Shown: positions 47,446 through 58,490 of the stretch, piece by piece | Position numbering within the stretch: the stretch's first letter is position 1 | Layout: the number at the start of each line of letters is the position of its first letter | NCBI GenBank assembly: GCA_020284085.1 | Contig: JACEVL010000099.1 | Location: forward strand, 75,001 to 139,000 | DNA from: Aporrectodea caliginosa | Taxonomy: Eukaryota > Annelida > Clitellata > Crassiclitellata > Lumbricidae | Reading direction: 5' to 3' | DNA: 64,000 nt | Notes under the pieces: generated by a model | Seen by the model: the letters and a program-made list of their open reading frames with translations, nothing else | What the model was told of the DNA's origin: nothing | Databases searched by the model: none | Position numbers and translations under genes: made by a program

Positions 47446-47845
47446 CTTCATTCCTTCCTTCCATCCTTCCTTCCTTCATTCCTTCCTTCCTTCCTTCCTT
47501 CCTTCCTTCCTTCCTTCCTTCCTTCCTTCCATCCTTCCTTCCTTCCTTCCTTCCATCCATTCCCCTCCTTCCTTCCTTCCTTCCTTCCTTCCTTCCTTCC
47601 TTCCTTCCTTCCTTCCTTCCTTCCTTCCTTCCTTCCTTCCTTCCTTCCTTCCTTCCTTCCTTCCTTCCTTCCTTCCTTCCTCCCTCCCTCCCTCCCTCCT
47701 CTTCCTTCCTCCTCCCTCCTTCCTTCCTTCCTTCCTTCCTTTTTCCTTCCTTCCTTCCTCCCTCCCTCCCTCCACTCCTTCCTCTTCCCTCCTTTCCTTC
47801 CTTCCTTCCTTCATTCCTCCCATCTTTCACTCCTTCCTTCCTGCT
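47446..47845. repeat. (CCTT)n pyrimidine tract
   Basis: TTCC units with CATCC and CTCC variants, about 400 bases. Confidence 0.95.
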
Positions 47846-48948
47846 CTCTAAACCCGTAACTTTTCTTTCGAGCTCTCTGTCTGTCTATCTATCTACCTAT
47901 CTCTCCGTCCATCCGTCCGTCTCTCCGTTTCCTTTCTCCGTCTGTAGTTCTACTGCACGGTTCTTCTAAGACGACCATATCACACGATCGACAGAAGAGT
48001 TGAGCTGCGCTTCCTGCAACGGATCGCCGAAGCAATTCTTCCCTTCGATCCGTCTACCATTCCAGACGAAACCTGAACAAGTGGCAGAGACCAGTTATCT
48101 CGGCCAGCGCACATTGATCCAACTCCTTTCTGAAGTCTGGACAATCGGCCGGACACGTCACGGCAGAGTCACGCGTTGCCATGGAGACCGAAGCGCCACG
48201 CGTGTCTACGTAGCGCTGTCGTCATAAACGACCGTCGCAAAGAATTCCTTTTCGAATGTCAGAGGCGGACTCATGAAAGCCGCGGCAGGAGACGAACGTA
48301 CACGGACATGCAAGCAGACAGAAGGAAAGACAGAGCGAATCAGTCAGGCAGACGCACACTGACAGATGGACAGAATGAAAGATAGATGGAAGAACTGCCA
48401 GTAGGCCTAATCAGATAAACAAAAAGGCACGCGCAAAGAAGTCTTCCTTGTTTTTATGACTCAAGATAATGCAGATAGATAAACAGACAGGCAGACAACA
48501 GACAACTGACAGACAGACACAAACAAATAAACAAACAACGGGTTTCATCCTTTTGGGTAAATAAAATATGCATTGAAAGCTTTGCCTATACAGCAAAATC
48601 CACAGACTCAAGTAGGAAACAGACTGCATGTGACAAAATGCGAGTACGCCGTCTCTTTCGCACGTAGATTTGGTCTAAGATTTCACTTGATTTGTCCATC
48701 ATTTCCATACCGACTGCAATGACTCCTTTGCAGTTAAATAATTTATCTTTTGGAGCCACATCGGTTGATGCTTGCATGCCCTGACTAAGGGTCATGGCAC
48801 AAGGTGTCAGTAAATCAGATGAAGAGGTCAACTCACAACAAATGACGATTAAACGCTGCACACATATTGAGACGTCGCCGAGTGAAGCCCCTCAGTATTT
48901 GGGGTTCGGTAGGCAGCAGCTAGTTTTGCCTGTTTGGTGATCCGGAAG
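47846..48948. other. Intergenic, no gene recognised
   Basis: A 91-codon - strand frame (48586-48861) with LFNCKGVIAVGMEMMDKSSE looks protein-like but has no family I recognise and no supporting splice sites. Confidence 0.3.
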
Positions 48949-49384
48949 CATTTTCGCCGATCCAAGGTGAGTATACAGCAACAAATATCGGACTATTAGG
49001 GACTAATCAGGGTAATTTATCGTTTTTGCGCTCTGAATTATTTTATATGGAATAATTGTAAATAGAAGTTGAATTGATGACAATAGCTCTTGCTTCAGTA
49101 GAATTGTTAGAATTGATTGAAATATAATTCTTGCATAAATAGAAGATGGATGATGAAAAAGGCATAAATAGAAGATGGATTGACGAATAAATAATTCTTG
49201 CTTAAATTGATGCTGGATTGATGAAAAATACTTCTTGTGTAAGTAGAAGTTGGATTTGTTGACAGTTATCCCAGACATTGATATCGAAATGCTATGTAAA
49301 TAAAATTATTTAGAAAGCAAAAACAATAAATTACTCTGATTAGTCCAATAATTTTGCTGTACTCACCTTGGATCGGCGAAAATG
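48949..49384. mobile_element. 436-bp non-autonomous inverted-repeat element (MITE-like)
   Basis: The left end CATTTTCGCCGATCCAAGG and the reverse complement of the right end agree over about 75 bases with a few mismatches and small gaps (e.g. GGTGAGTA, GGACTA, TAATTTAT, GTTTTTGC). The interior is AT-rich with repeated AATAGAAG and GATGGAT-like segments and has no coding potential. No target-site duplication was evident. Both ends contain AAG followed by GTGAGTA, a near-perfect splice-donor motif. Confidence 0.75.
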
Positions 49385-49569
49385 TATAGGAACTTCGTGG
49401 ATGCCTTAAAAGGCATCATCGACGTTATAACGAATTACGTCATGAGATTAGATTTGTCTGGATTAGATTAATTTAAGATTGGGCTGGAGCTAGACAGTAT
49501 ACACTACATCAGAACAGATCAGTTTAAACCGGAACAGACATCTTAGATCTTCGATTAACACCGCACTAG

Positions 49570-49905
49570 ATTACACCGGATTACACTAGATCAGATTAGA
49601 TTAGATTAGATTAGATTATATTAAATTGGATTGTATCGTATCATATTATATTGTATTCTATAGTATTGTACTAGATTAGATTAGATTAGATAGATTATAT
49701 TAGATTGGAGATTAGTTTAGATATAGATTAGATTAGTATCGTATTGTATATCATATTGTATTGTATTCTATAGTACTCTACTAGATTAAATTAAATTACA
49801 TTAGATTAGATTAAATTAGATTAGATTATATTGGATTTAGATTATATTAGATTGGCTTAGATTAGGTTAGATTAGATTAGATTAGAATAGATTAGATCAG
49901 ATAGA
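49570..49905. repeat. (GATTA)n tract
   Basis: Imperfect TTAGA/TATTG pentamers. The same unit forms 61788-61928. Confidence 0.9.
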
Positions 49906-50366
49906 TTACACTGTAGATCAGACATCCTCGTCTGCAAACCGCACAGACTTGCGACTGCCACAGGAAATCGATCGGGGCATGAACTCCTGTTGGGAGTATC
50001 GAACTGGGACGGACGGAGGGTGTGTGTCGGTCGCAGCCCACGAAACGGGAGGAAGGAACATGGTGGGGCACGTGGGGATCGGGAGGGGAGGGCTGGTGCA
50101 ACTCAGCCTCGAGAAGACCGGGGGTGCGGTCGAATAGGAGGAACAGTTGTGGTCGACGGAACAGCTGCGCGGCATGCTGATTGGACGGAATGTGGAGACG
50201 ACGGACGGAGGATTCTGGAAGAGCAGAGAAGTCGGAGGGGGTGGAAAAGAGAAGTCGTCGTCTGCTGTTGTTGGCTTCGAGTTCATGTATCGCGAATCGG
50301 TCAGACAGGCAGGATTCGCTGGACCTGAAAAATACGAAATTATTATTAAGTTTAACAATTTACTTT

Positions 50367-50394
<28 letters not shown>

Positions 50395-50400
<6 letters not shown>

Positions 50401-50625
50401 GAAGCTTGATATAGCACCCCTTCAAGATATAAACCCAGTGGCGCTCCCGGCCCAACCATGGCTGAAAAGAGTAGTTTTCAGAGAGGTATAACCGTATAAA
50501 ATGCAGTGAAGAGTTCCTATAGGTAGGAGACGGAGCTCTAGAGGAAGCCCATTCCAGATACTCGGTCCCTCAACTCTAATTGATTTTCTGTTGCGGCAAT
50601 AACACCTTAGTAACGAATTTATTAA
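50395..50625 (-). mobile_element. LINE 3' end (CR1/L2-like), family X
   Basis: The - strand reads VEGPSIWNGLPLELR and TSLKTTLFSH with interruptions, then the terminal stem-loop GGAGCGCC...GGGGTGCTATATCAAG and a (TTGA)n tail (ATCAATCA on the + strand, 50370-50399). It matches the tail of the SINE at 51281-51326. Confidence 0.6.
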
Positions 50626-50899
50626 TTGTGGTTAGGCCTCCTAATTTTCCTGTGAAATTATGGAACTGTTGCAACAGCAATAACGACGTCTAATATTAGT
50701 TTTAGCCTACAATAAAATTCTAAAAATTTCAATAACTTGACGTAACAGCAATGTAATGAATTGTATTATTTTTTGCACTACAATGTACTGCATTTCGTTG
50801 CTTACAACGCTCCTAACCTCCTAGTCGTTAGGGGATCCTTGTTCCTAAGCCTTCAATCATCCTTCAGGAACCCGACCCCATCTGGCTAAAAGGTTGCGT

Positions 50900-51124
50900 A
50901 GTATACATCAGGGTCTAAATGGTGTGATTTCTGACACAAAGTGTGCAGTTGAGTCGTTGACTTGTCTGGAGTGAGCAGAGTGTAGGACCAATTTTGCAGA
51001 GATTAGCTCAAGTCAACACTCGGTTTCATTCGAACGAATGAAATTTTACATGTAGGCTCTACACTTTGACAGTTTGAGAGACAGTGTGTGCACTGTGCAG
51101 ATGACAAATTCGAGAATCTTAGGT
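50900..51124 (+). repeat. Dispersed repeat joined to SINE A (copy 1)
   Basis: Segments such as ACAAAGTGTGCAGTTGA, TTGACTTGTCTGG and TTAGCTCAAGTCA are shared with 45930-46145. Here the repeat leads directly into the tRNA-like head of the SINE at 51125. Confidence 0.65.
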
Positions 51125-51345
51125 ACTGGGGCGCGGTGGTGTAGGGGTATGTTCGTTGCCTTGCAGCCGGAGGGTTGCGGGTTGAATCCACCTCAAGCCG
51201 CCATGTAGGGAACCTGGGCAAGTCCTTAACTCGCAATTGCTCATGCGCTTCGTGAAATCGATTCAGTGTCCGCGCTATAGTCGGGAGCGCCTCTGAGTAG
51301 AAATCTTGAAGGGGCGCTATAACAAGTGCTCATACATACATACAT
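51125..51345 (+). mobile_element. tRNA-derived SINE, family A, with hairpin tail
   Basis: The head GGTGGTGTAGGGGTATG and GGGTTGAATCC are A- and B-box-like. The body is shared with 27034-27240 and the 3' end GGGAGCGCCTCTGAGTAG...GGGGCGCTATAA forms a stem-loop, followed by a (CATA)n tail. The end matches the LINE family X 3' ends and the tail at 46148-46197. Confidence 0.75.
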
Positions 51346-52064
51346 ACACCGCAATGTTTTCTACCGAGCTGTTATCTTACCTGACAGGATAGACTTGGCA
51401 GGTCTTCTACAGTTGGCAGATTCACAGTCGTCGACAGATGACGACCCATGACTTGTGCCGCTAGTAGTCATGACGTCAAGTCCACTGTCGCCGTCAAAAA
51501 CAGGATTCCATCGCTGGCGCCCCTGTGTCAGGACCATTAATCGGTTAATCGTACTCTCAAAATAAACATAGACATACCACTAATGAGGGTAAGGTAAACG
51601 GGCCAGATTTCATTTTGCTGCACTCTGTTGACCTGCAACGGTTTGTAGACTGGTGGACAATTATATTCATCCAGTATAAGACCAACAAAGCTGGTCAGTT
51701 AAAATCTTCTTAAGGTTGTAAAAATAAATAATTAATTAATATGAGAGCATCTTCTGTTCAGTAAATAATTAAAAGTAAAACGAGACAAAGCATAATTAAT
51801 TCCAAGAAAATTTTAAAAACTACCGTTTGAGCAATTAACTGAAATAATTTATGTAGTTGTCTTTCTGACAATGTGATGTAATCGGATATAAGGTAATGTT
51901 ATCATGCAGTTGTTCATTTCTAACACCATTGCTGGCCCCTATCGACTAAAACTTTCGTTCTCGGTGAAATGGTCCGAGAAGCTGTGAAGTATTTTGGCCG
52001 AAAGATCTAGTCCATGTAAATCCTAATCTCGTCATATCACCTTGAAAATGTTTTAATACTTAAA
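51346..52064. other. Protocadherin 3' flank
   Basis: AT-rich and non-coding. Probably 3' UTR and intergenic. No convincing polyadenylation signal was fixed on the - strand. Confidence 0.4.
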
Positions 52065-53857
52065 TCAACAAATTACCGGTTCGAAATCCAGCTTCGGAAT
52101 GGGCATCGATGTGGGTCCACTCTGTCGCCCGCCTTCTTCTTCCAGGGGACCTACTGACCCGCGACGGGTGGCGCTCGTCTCACTGCTAACAGATCTAACG
52201 ATGCTCCACATCAGTTCGCTCTTCCTATTCCTGCTGCTGCTACTGCTGCTGCTGGATGTGGGGTATTTCCTTCTCCGCCCCAGCCTCTGCAAGATGAACA
52301 GAATGGCAACGGTGAGGAGAGCGACACCGGCAACACATCCCGCCACAACCCCCGCCAGAACGAGCACGCTGGTTCCGAAGACGTTGCCACGGCTCACCGT
52401 ATTATCAAGCACCTGCTGGGCCTCCTCGGTCGACGTCCATTCGTCCGTGACGAGCACTGACAGCATGGCGGTCGCACTCAGCGATGGGTGTCCACCGTCA
52501 GCCACGATCACTTCGAGAAGATGACTGCTGTTCTCTGGCGGCGTCCGCCTCAGGAAGACCTTCCCCGTCTCTGGGACAACGGTGAAGAAATCAGACTCCC
52601 TTGCGAGGGTGTACCGTAGCAGTCCGTTGCTTCCAACGTCACTATCATAGGCCACGATTGATGCCACAAGCCCTCCGGCGGCAAGGCTCGTCTGTATCTT
52701 GACCGTACCGTTTTGTGTCACGGGTACGTTGTCGTTGCAGTCAAGTACCCGTACGAACACGGACACTGAGTCGCTACGCATGACCAGACTGCCTCTGCTC
52801 TGAGCCACTGCGGTCATTATGTAACGGTCCCTCACCTCCCTGTCCAGTCTCCCGTTTGTGTAGATCGTTCCGGTCAATGGATCCATCTCGAAATCACCGT
52901 AGCTCGTCTCCGGGTCGAGCTCGTACCAGGTCTGGTTGTGAGGCCAGAGGTCACGGTCGACCGCCTCGACACGCCCCACTTCCGTTCTCGACGGGGCGTC
53001 TTCAGCAACCTCGAAACTGTACGACACGGTGTTGTTGAAGACAGGAGACTCATCGTCAACGTCAACAATGTGGACCCTGACGACGGCTGACGCGTGGAAA
53101 GACCCCTCGTCATCCGATGCAGTCACCCCGAACTCCGCACAGTCCGTCTCCTCCCGGTCGAAGCCCCTCGTGGCTCGTATCAACCCCGTATGGCGTCCCA
53201 CGTCGAACCAACCCTCTGCCCGTTCGTCCAGGGCGTAGACGAAGTGACCCTCAGACGCCGGGTCCGCATCGACGACGGACACGTTCAGGATATCGACGAA
53301 GGGTAGGTTGTTCTCCACCAGAGAGGCGTAGTAGATGGGGTGCGTGAACTGGGGACGGTGCTCGTCTAAGTCCGCAACCCATACCACGATCTCCCGCGTG
53401 GAAGTCAACGCAGCAGGACGACCGAGATCGCGGCAACTCAGCGTAGCAGAAACCATCTGCTCTGCTTCCCTGTCAAAGGCTCGGGCCGTCAGGATCCGAA
53501 ACTCCTTTTCGTAGGACGCTTCGAGAATGAGATTGTCATCACCGGTGGTGAACACACACTCCACCTTTCCATTGTCTCCCTCGTCTGGGTCCGTGACCAT
53601 AACGTGGGCGACAAAGGTCCGAGGTTTTGCGTGCTCCCTGATTTCCAGTCGGGTTCGGTCGCTCATGTAGTCGACTATTATTTCAGGTCTGTTATCGTTA
53701 ACGTCTATGACGCTGATTGACACAGTCGCCAACGTCAGAACCGGGTTTTCGCCAGAGTCCTCAGCCACCACGACCAACGTGTAGGAGGAGAGGCGTTCGC
53801 GATCCAGCGATCCAGAAAGAGTCAACTGACCGGTCTCAGAATTCATCGAAAAGGTTC
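52065..53857 (-). CDS. Protocadherin exon 3: EC3 (second half) to EC7, membrane helix and tail
   Basis: The acceptor CCTATAG|GAA restores the frame (G-TFSMNSETGQL). Repeats are marked by DVNDNRPEI (end EC3), a divergent DLDEHRPQF (EC4), DVDDESPVF (EC5) and DCNDNVPV (EC6). A seventh, less typical repeat ends without a DxNDN linker (LSVLVTDEW), as expected next to the membrane. Several DRE and DxD calcium sites are present. A hydrophobic stretch VLVLAGVVAGCVAGVALLTV is followed by RRRKY, a run of eight serines and a short tail ending EPVIC. The eight-serine run lies on an imperfect (CTG/AGC)-type tract, so its length may vary between individuals. Confidence 0.92.
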
Positions 53858-54179
53858 CTATAGGTGTAAAAGTAATCAGTCAGTGGTTTTTGGCTCACTT
53901 AACAAAGCAAACTGAAGCCCTGAAACGGAGTTAAGCCTATCTGTGCGGGCCTATCACCAGTGTTATATAAATGCTTGAGACTAGCATTTATCAGAATACA
54001 TGCAATTTTTGTTTAGCGATGCTGTGCAATAACAAAGCTGAGTAACGTCGACCTCCTCCTTTATCCATGCATGATTATAATACATCATACATTATATAAT
54101 ATAATATAACGAGGGTTTTAAGAGGTTCCGAAGACGTGTTTTCTAAGTCAGCGGACCTAGACGACCACTGCAATTTAAC

Positions 54180-54310
54180 CTGGAACGCTGAATAGCCCAT
54201 CATCCATCCAAGCTTCGTCATAAAGGCTGTGATAGTGTATGTATATCAGAGCACTTGTAAAGCGTCCTTTAAGTAACTCACTAGAAGGGCGCTGAGATAG
54301 TACCATCATC
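54180..54310 (+). repeat. SINE/LINE tail remnant with conserved hairpin
   Basis: AGCGTCCTT at about 54273 pairs with AAGGGCGCT at about 54297, with one G-T wobble. This matches the shape of the tails at 51281-51326 and 46148-46197. It lies in intron 2 of the protocadherin. Only the last ~50 bases are convincing. Confidence 0.4.
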
Positions 54311-54511
54311 AATTATGCTACAAAAGGCTTTGGACTGGCACCAGAAAAACTCGACAGTGCTGTAATGGAGTTCTTTTCTATGGCGTCCTCAAAAGACTAA
54401 CTACTTTAGTTTCAATATTTGAGGTGTTCATGTATTAATCAATCAGTTCGATGAGGCAATTAGCAATCGAACAAAAGTAAGCGAACTTTGCAAACGCATT
54501 GGACTTCTCAC

Positions 54512-54749
54512 CTGGATACATCAGCTCGCTTCTTTTCGAAATCTTGTACCGAATCTGACCGTTTTGACCTATGTCGGGGTCGGTGGCCTGAACCAAGACG
54601 ACCTTTGACCCAGGGGTCAGATTCTCCGGCAGGGTGACCTTGTAGAGGGCGCTTGTGAAGGTGGGGCTATTATCGTTCACGTCCGTTACCTGGATCACGA
54701 TAGTCGTCATTGCCGAGTGTCGTGGAATCCCGCCATCGTAGGCAACTAT
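54512..54749 (-). CDS. Protocadherin exon 2: end of EC2 and first half of EC3 (79 codons plus 1 base)
   Basis: The acceptor CATGCAG precedes ATAGTTGCC, so exon 1 ...DQYTLN joins to IVAYDGGIPRHSAMTT, the standard cadherin strand after LDRE. The linker DVNDNSPTF closes EC2, then LPENLTPGSKV and TDPDIGQNGQIRY open EC3. The donor CCAG|GTGAGA leaves one base, completed as glycine by exon 3. Confidence 0.9.
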
Positions 54750-54839
54750 CTGCATGACCATGAACCAACGTATGCAATCAGCTGTAACGTAGGTATTGTG
54801 AAACCTCAGACAATTTTCAGCCAAATAGGCCTACAAAAC

Positions 54840-55653
54840 TGTGTCACGGAGATAGCTTTGCGTTCCGGCGTTATATCAAATTAATTAACAACCAGCTACA
54901 CGCAAGTTAAATGTAAAGATAAAGAGCTGACTGAACTTTACTAAACCCTAAGAGTATGTTGTGGTGTAAGTGTAGAATAGGCCTATCACCTGAGAACGGT
55001 AGCGGAGTTGCTGTCTAATGACGTTTGATGGATGCCTTTAAAGTGCTTTGTAAAACGGTATTTTTATTATTATTATTATTATTATTCCAAAGTTTAACGA
55101 CATCTTCTGACAACAATGGCCGTTGATGTCTTTAACGATAATAATTGTATTTCAGTTCATTTTATAGGAGTTTCTTCCATTGATTTTAGGTTTTTTACAC
55201 ATCCTTTGGTACATGTCTGGCTGCACTGGTTGTTTGAGGTGACGATTTTAAATGCAGTGTCTTTATGCAGCTGTCGTATTTTACTTGGATAACGATTATT
55301 TGAGATAATGCATAGGCCTACGTGCGATAATTCTCCATTTTCCTTTTTGTCCTTCAGAAGTAGTTTTCCTTCTTCAGTTGATTTGATTTGGTGTCACGTT
55401 CACACAAGCAAAATGCAGACATCAGACTCTGAGTAATCAGTGAGTAGCCTATATCCTTAGACCTGTGCCCGTTTTATAGGAAGCTTTCGGGATTCGATTC
55501 GTTTCCACAATTCGTTATGACCACTGACCAGCAGCAAAAGCTACCTCAGAAATGTCGAAGATCTACATTACATTACACTGAAAGCGCTGCAGAAACAGCC
55601 TTATTCATATAAGAGACGAACTGGTCTAACTGATAAGAGAAGAGGACACCTAC
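54840..55653. other. Protocadherin intron 1, unassigned part
   Basis: AT-rich with a short (ATT)n at 55063-55085. No exon seen. Confidence 0.4.
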
Positions 55654-56373
55654 GTTCAACGTGTATTGATCTCTTTCCTCTCTGTCGAGGGGTCCGTTTA
55701 AGATCAGCTTCAGATCGAATTCACGGTTCGCTGAATTACGATCGATGCTCAGCGAAAACTTATCGGCCGCATCCGTGATCAGCTTGTACTCCGTGACACC
55801 GTTTTCTGGACTGTCCAGGTCCGTTGCAGCCGTGATGGGAAAGAGCTCCTGCGGAAACTGAGTCGATTCCGGAACCTGTTTCTCGACGCGGGACATCGGA
55901 AACACGGGATGATTGTCGTTGACGTCCTTGACGACGACCTTGACCTTGATGACCTCAAAGTAGATGGGCGGTTGGACGGCAATATCGAAGTGGAGGACAC
56001 AGTCGGCGGTCCTCGGTCGAAGGTCACGACAGACGATCTCGCGATCGACCAGTCCAGCCGTCGAGAGGACCCCGCTGTGGTCGACCAGAGAGAACAGACT
56101 CAGGTGAGGTTGGTTCTTGTCGAGGAAGACGAACCTCAGGGACGCAGCCACTTCCGGTCTGTACTTGGACGACAGACCAGAGTCCTTCCGGAGGTTTTCG
56201 ATGACGACCGTACCACGTGGGGACTCCTCTTCGATGGTATAGGACAGCAGACGATCCGTCATCTTCGTTGCAGCTGCCTCTACGAGAAACAGCTGGACCA
56301 AGACCAGGGCGCACAACAAAAGGTCAGAGGTCAACAATTCCTTGACCCTATTTCTTGTTCTCTGCCGTCTCAT
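55654..56373 (-). CDS. Protocadherin exon 1: signal peptide, EC1 and most of EC2 (240 aa)
   Basis: ATG at 56373-56371 starts a basic segment followed by the hydrophobic run LLLCALVLVQLFLVEAAA, a clear signal peptide. EC1 runs to the calcium-binding linker DVNDNHPVF (~150-158), with IEEE near its start. EC2 contains VPESTQFPQE, TDLDSPENG and LDREERDQYTLN. The exon ends at AAC before donor GTAGGT, and reading through the donor gives a poor continuation. The first membrane-distal repeat has an extra cysteine pair (CRDLRPRTADC). Confidence 0.9.
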
Positions 56374-58255
56374 GATTCCTATGGAGATTTGTGCAGTCAG
56401 AAACTATACACGTATTATTACCTTTGGTACAAAGTTCCCGGACCAAATCTTTGCATCCCCGATCGTGTCTTTATTGCCAGCCTGTTCTTACGACTTCTTC
56501 CTTGTGAGCTGCAGATATCCGCGATCACCAACACGATTGTAGTACGATCGTCATTGATAAACTATACGTTCGGCAGTTGATGTAGGTGAATGTCAACTTA
56601 TCCCAAATTGAGGTCGTTAGACTGTTCACGCGTTCTACATCCTTCCATCGCGTTGTAACAGTTGTTGAGTTGTATGGGATGGTTGGATGAAGAAAGCGGT
56701 CGACTAAGCTTCGAGTAGACAACACGTTTGTGGAGATAGTTTTAGAAATAATGGGGCGACTCAACCACTGTTAGCTTAAAACGTAATTAGCCTAATTATG
56801 CTATGGTCCTATTCGGTTTAAGATCTGTCTACGTCGTACACTGTCAGTGTCTGTTTCTCTGTCTGTTGCGTGTATATCCTTTGTCTGTGGTTATCTGCAT
56901 ATCATGTATCCGAGGCAATAAGAAGCGCAACGCATTGGGGCGTGCGGCATGGAATTAGCGTCCCTGATCACTGGATCTTCCGTACCGTATCAACCACTGA
57001 AAAGTTCCAGTTTGAAACATGAACAGGACCCTAATAAGCCTCTTAGACTCGTTGCTAACCTTATTCCTGCACAGCTTATCCCGCTATGTTAAAACTCCAG
57101 GTCTTAAATAGGATATTATACAAGTATTAGCAGAACGGAGGAGGCGCAACAGCTCGGCTGCTCTGTTAGTAGCATCTAGATATTGACAGTATTTGCGCAT
57201 GGATAAGCGGGGCGCTTCCCACAGGCCTAGAAACCAAACAAAAGGGTGGACGACTTAAGGGGTTAGCATGCACTCGAGCCGACTCGAAGCACCCACAGCG
57301 GTAACGTAAACAGGGATGGTCGGACCGCGTTTGTTTGACAAGGTCGGTAGTGGGCATATCAGCTCGACGCCGCTGCGTCATAGCCTAATGAAGATGATTA
57401 GCGTCGGCCTCCTCGTTTCTCCAGGCTTGGGACTGGCACCGCCCGGACGACGGCAGCGGCGGAGTACTGTTTGACAAGGACTTCGCGGAGTCCTATAAAG
57501 CACGCGGTGCTGCCCCCACAGGACGAGTTTAATTATCCTGAAAAGAGAGACCCGTTGAAGGGAGGCACTTGTGTCGAAGTGCACTCGCTGGATAAGCCAC
57601 GCGGCACTGGGAACACTTCTGGCCTCCTCGCCCAACAGGCGACGGCGCACTCTGGGCAATTTGCCAGAGCACAACAATGGCTGTCGTTCAGTTTTCACTG
57701 ATATCAACCAAAATTAATCAACATCATTCGTTGTTTTCGTCATCTTCCTTGTCATTATTATCATTATATATCGCCTCTTAGCAGCCTCTCCAAAGCGCTA
57801 CTTAAACCGCATATTGAAATCGCGTAGTTCTAAGTCGCGCGTAAAGTTTTCGGTCGAGTTAAACTTCGAGCATAACTCAAGATTCAGTCACATTAAGAGA
57901 GGTGAGTTTCAGAAAGATTCTCAGAATCTAGAAGAAAATTTCAAGTATTCTCTTGTTAAGGTGATAACTTAGTCAAAAACAAATGCGAGTTAATTCCATA
58001 AAGTGACAGTCAGTTATGCCTATTTGAACTTCTCAATTTCCTATGTTCAGAGCTCAAAATTAGTAAAACCTCCGTTGATTCAATTCATGCAGCCATAAGT
58101 TTCTTGGAACTTTACTTTTCGCAGGGCAATTTAACCAAAAGAACCACGAAACTCAGATGACCTATCTCCACGACTTGACGCTGCAGGGCACACATTCCCA
58201 GCCTGCCAGATATCCATATATACATTTGATGGGTCCCAAGGTTAACTCTCTCGTC
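56374..58255. other. Region between protocadherin start and ubinuclein end
   Basis: It should contain the protocadherin promoter and the ubinuclein 3' end. Only the family C repeat remnant (57370-57440) and a GC-richer block at 57400-57700 stand out. Confidence 0.4.
57370..57440 (-). repeat. Partial copy of dispersed repeat family C
   Basis: Read on the - strand it gives GGTGCCAGTCCCAAGCCTGG, GAGGAGGCCGACGCTAATCA and TATGACGCAGCGGCGTC, which matches the 3' half of the copies at 8860-8980 and 44310-44390. Confidence 0.55.
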
Positions 58256-58259
58256 TCTG

Positions 58260-58291
<32 letters not shown>

Positions 58292-58292
58292 A

Positions 58293-58329
<37 letters not shown>

Positions 58330-58352
58330 GTGCACACACACACCCACACACC
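58256..58352. repeat. (TC)n then (CA)n microsatellite
   Basis: TCTCTC run changing to CACACA, between the protocadherin and ubinuclein genes. Confidence 0.95.
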
Positions 58353-58490
58353 TCTCTGTCATGCCCAAAAACAAGGCTACTTCACTTTTTCCATCTGACC
58401 TCCTTGCCAGCACATTCAGAGTATTAGATGGACCCATAAGGGGACTCTATGAGAATATGGGTCCTGTATGTGCTCCTTTTTATCCAATGG

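Larger units (their letters stand above)
52065..56373 (-). other. Gene model: protocadherin, 3 exons, 916 aa
   Basis: Exons 56373-55654, 54749-54512 and 53857-52065 on the - strand join in frame. Donors are AAC|GTAGGT and CCAG|GTGAGA, and acceptors are CATGCAG|ATA and CCTATAG|GAA. The protein has a signal peptide, seven extracellular cadherin repeats, one transmembrane helix (~816-842) and a ~74-residue cytoplasmic tail. Such proteins mediate calcium-dependent homophilic or heterophilic adhesion at the cell surface. Seven repeats in a single-pass protein resembles the delta-1 protocadherin layout, but the tail lacks motifs I recognise, so no orthology is claimed. The ubinuclein gene lies upstream in the same orientation, separated by about 2.1 kb. 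Confidence 0.9.

Noticed and set aside
49570..49905. Telomere-like repeat (TTAGATT/GATTA)
   Set aside because: The unit is an imperfect GATTA pentamer, not a TTAGGG-type telomeric repeat, and it is internal.
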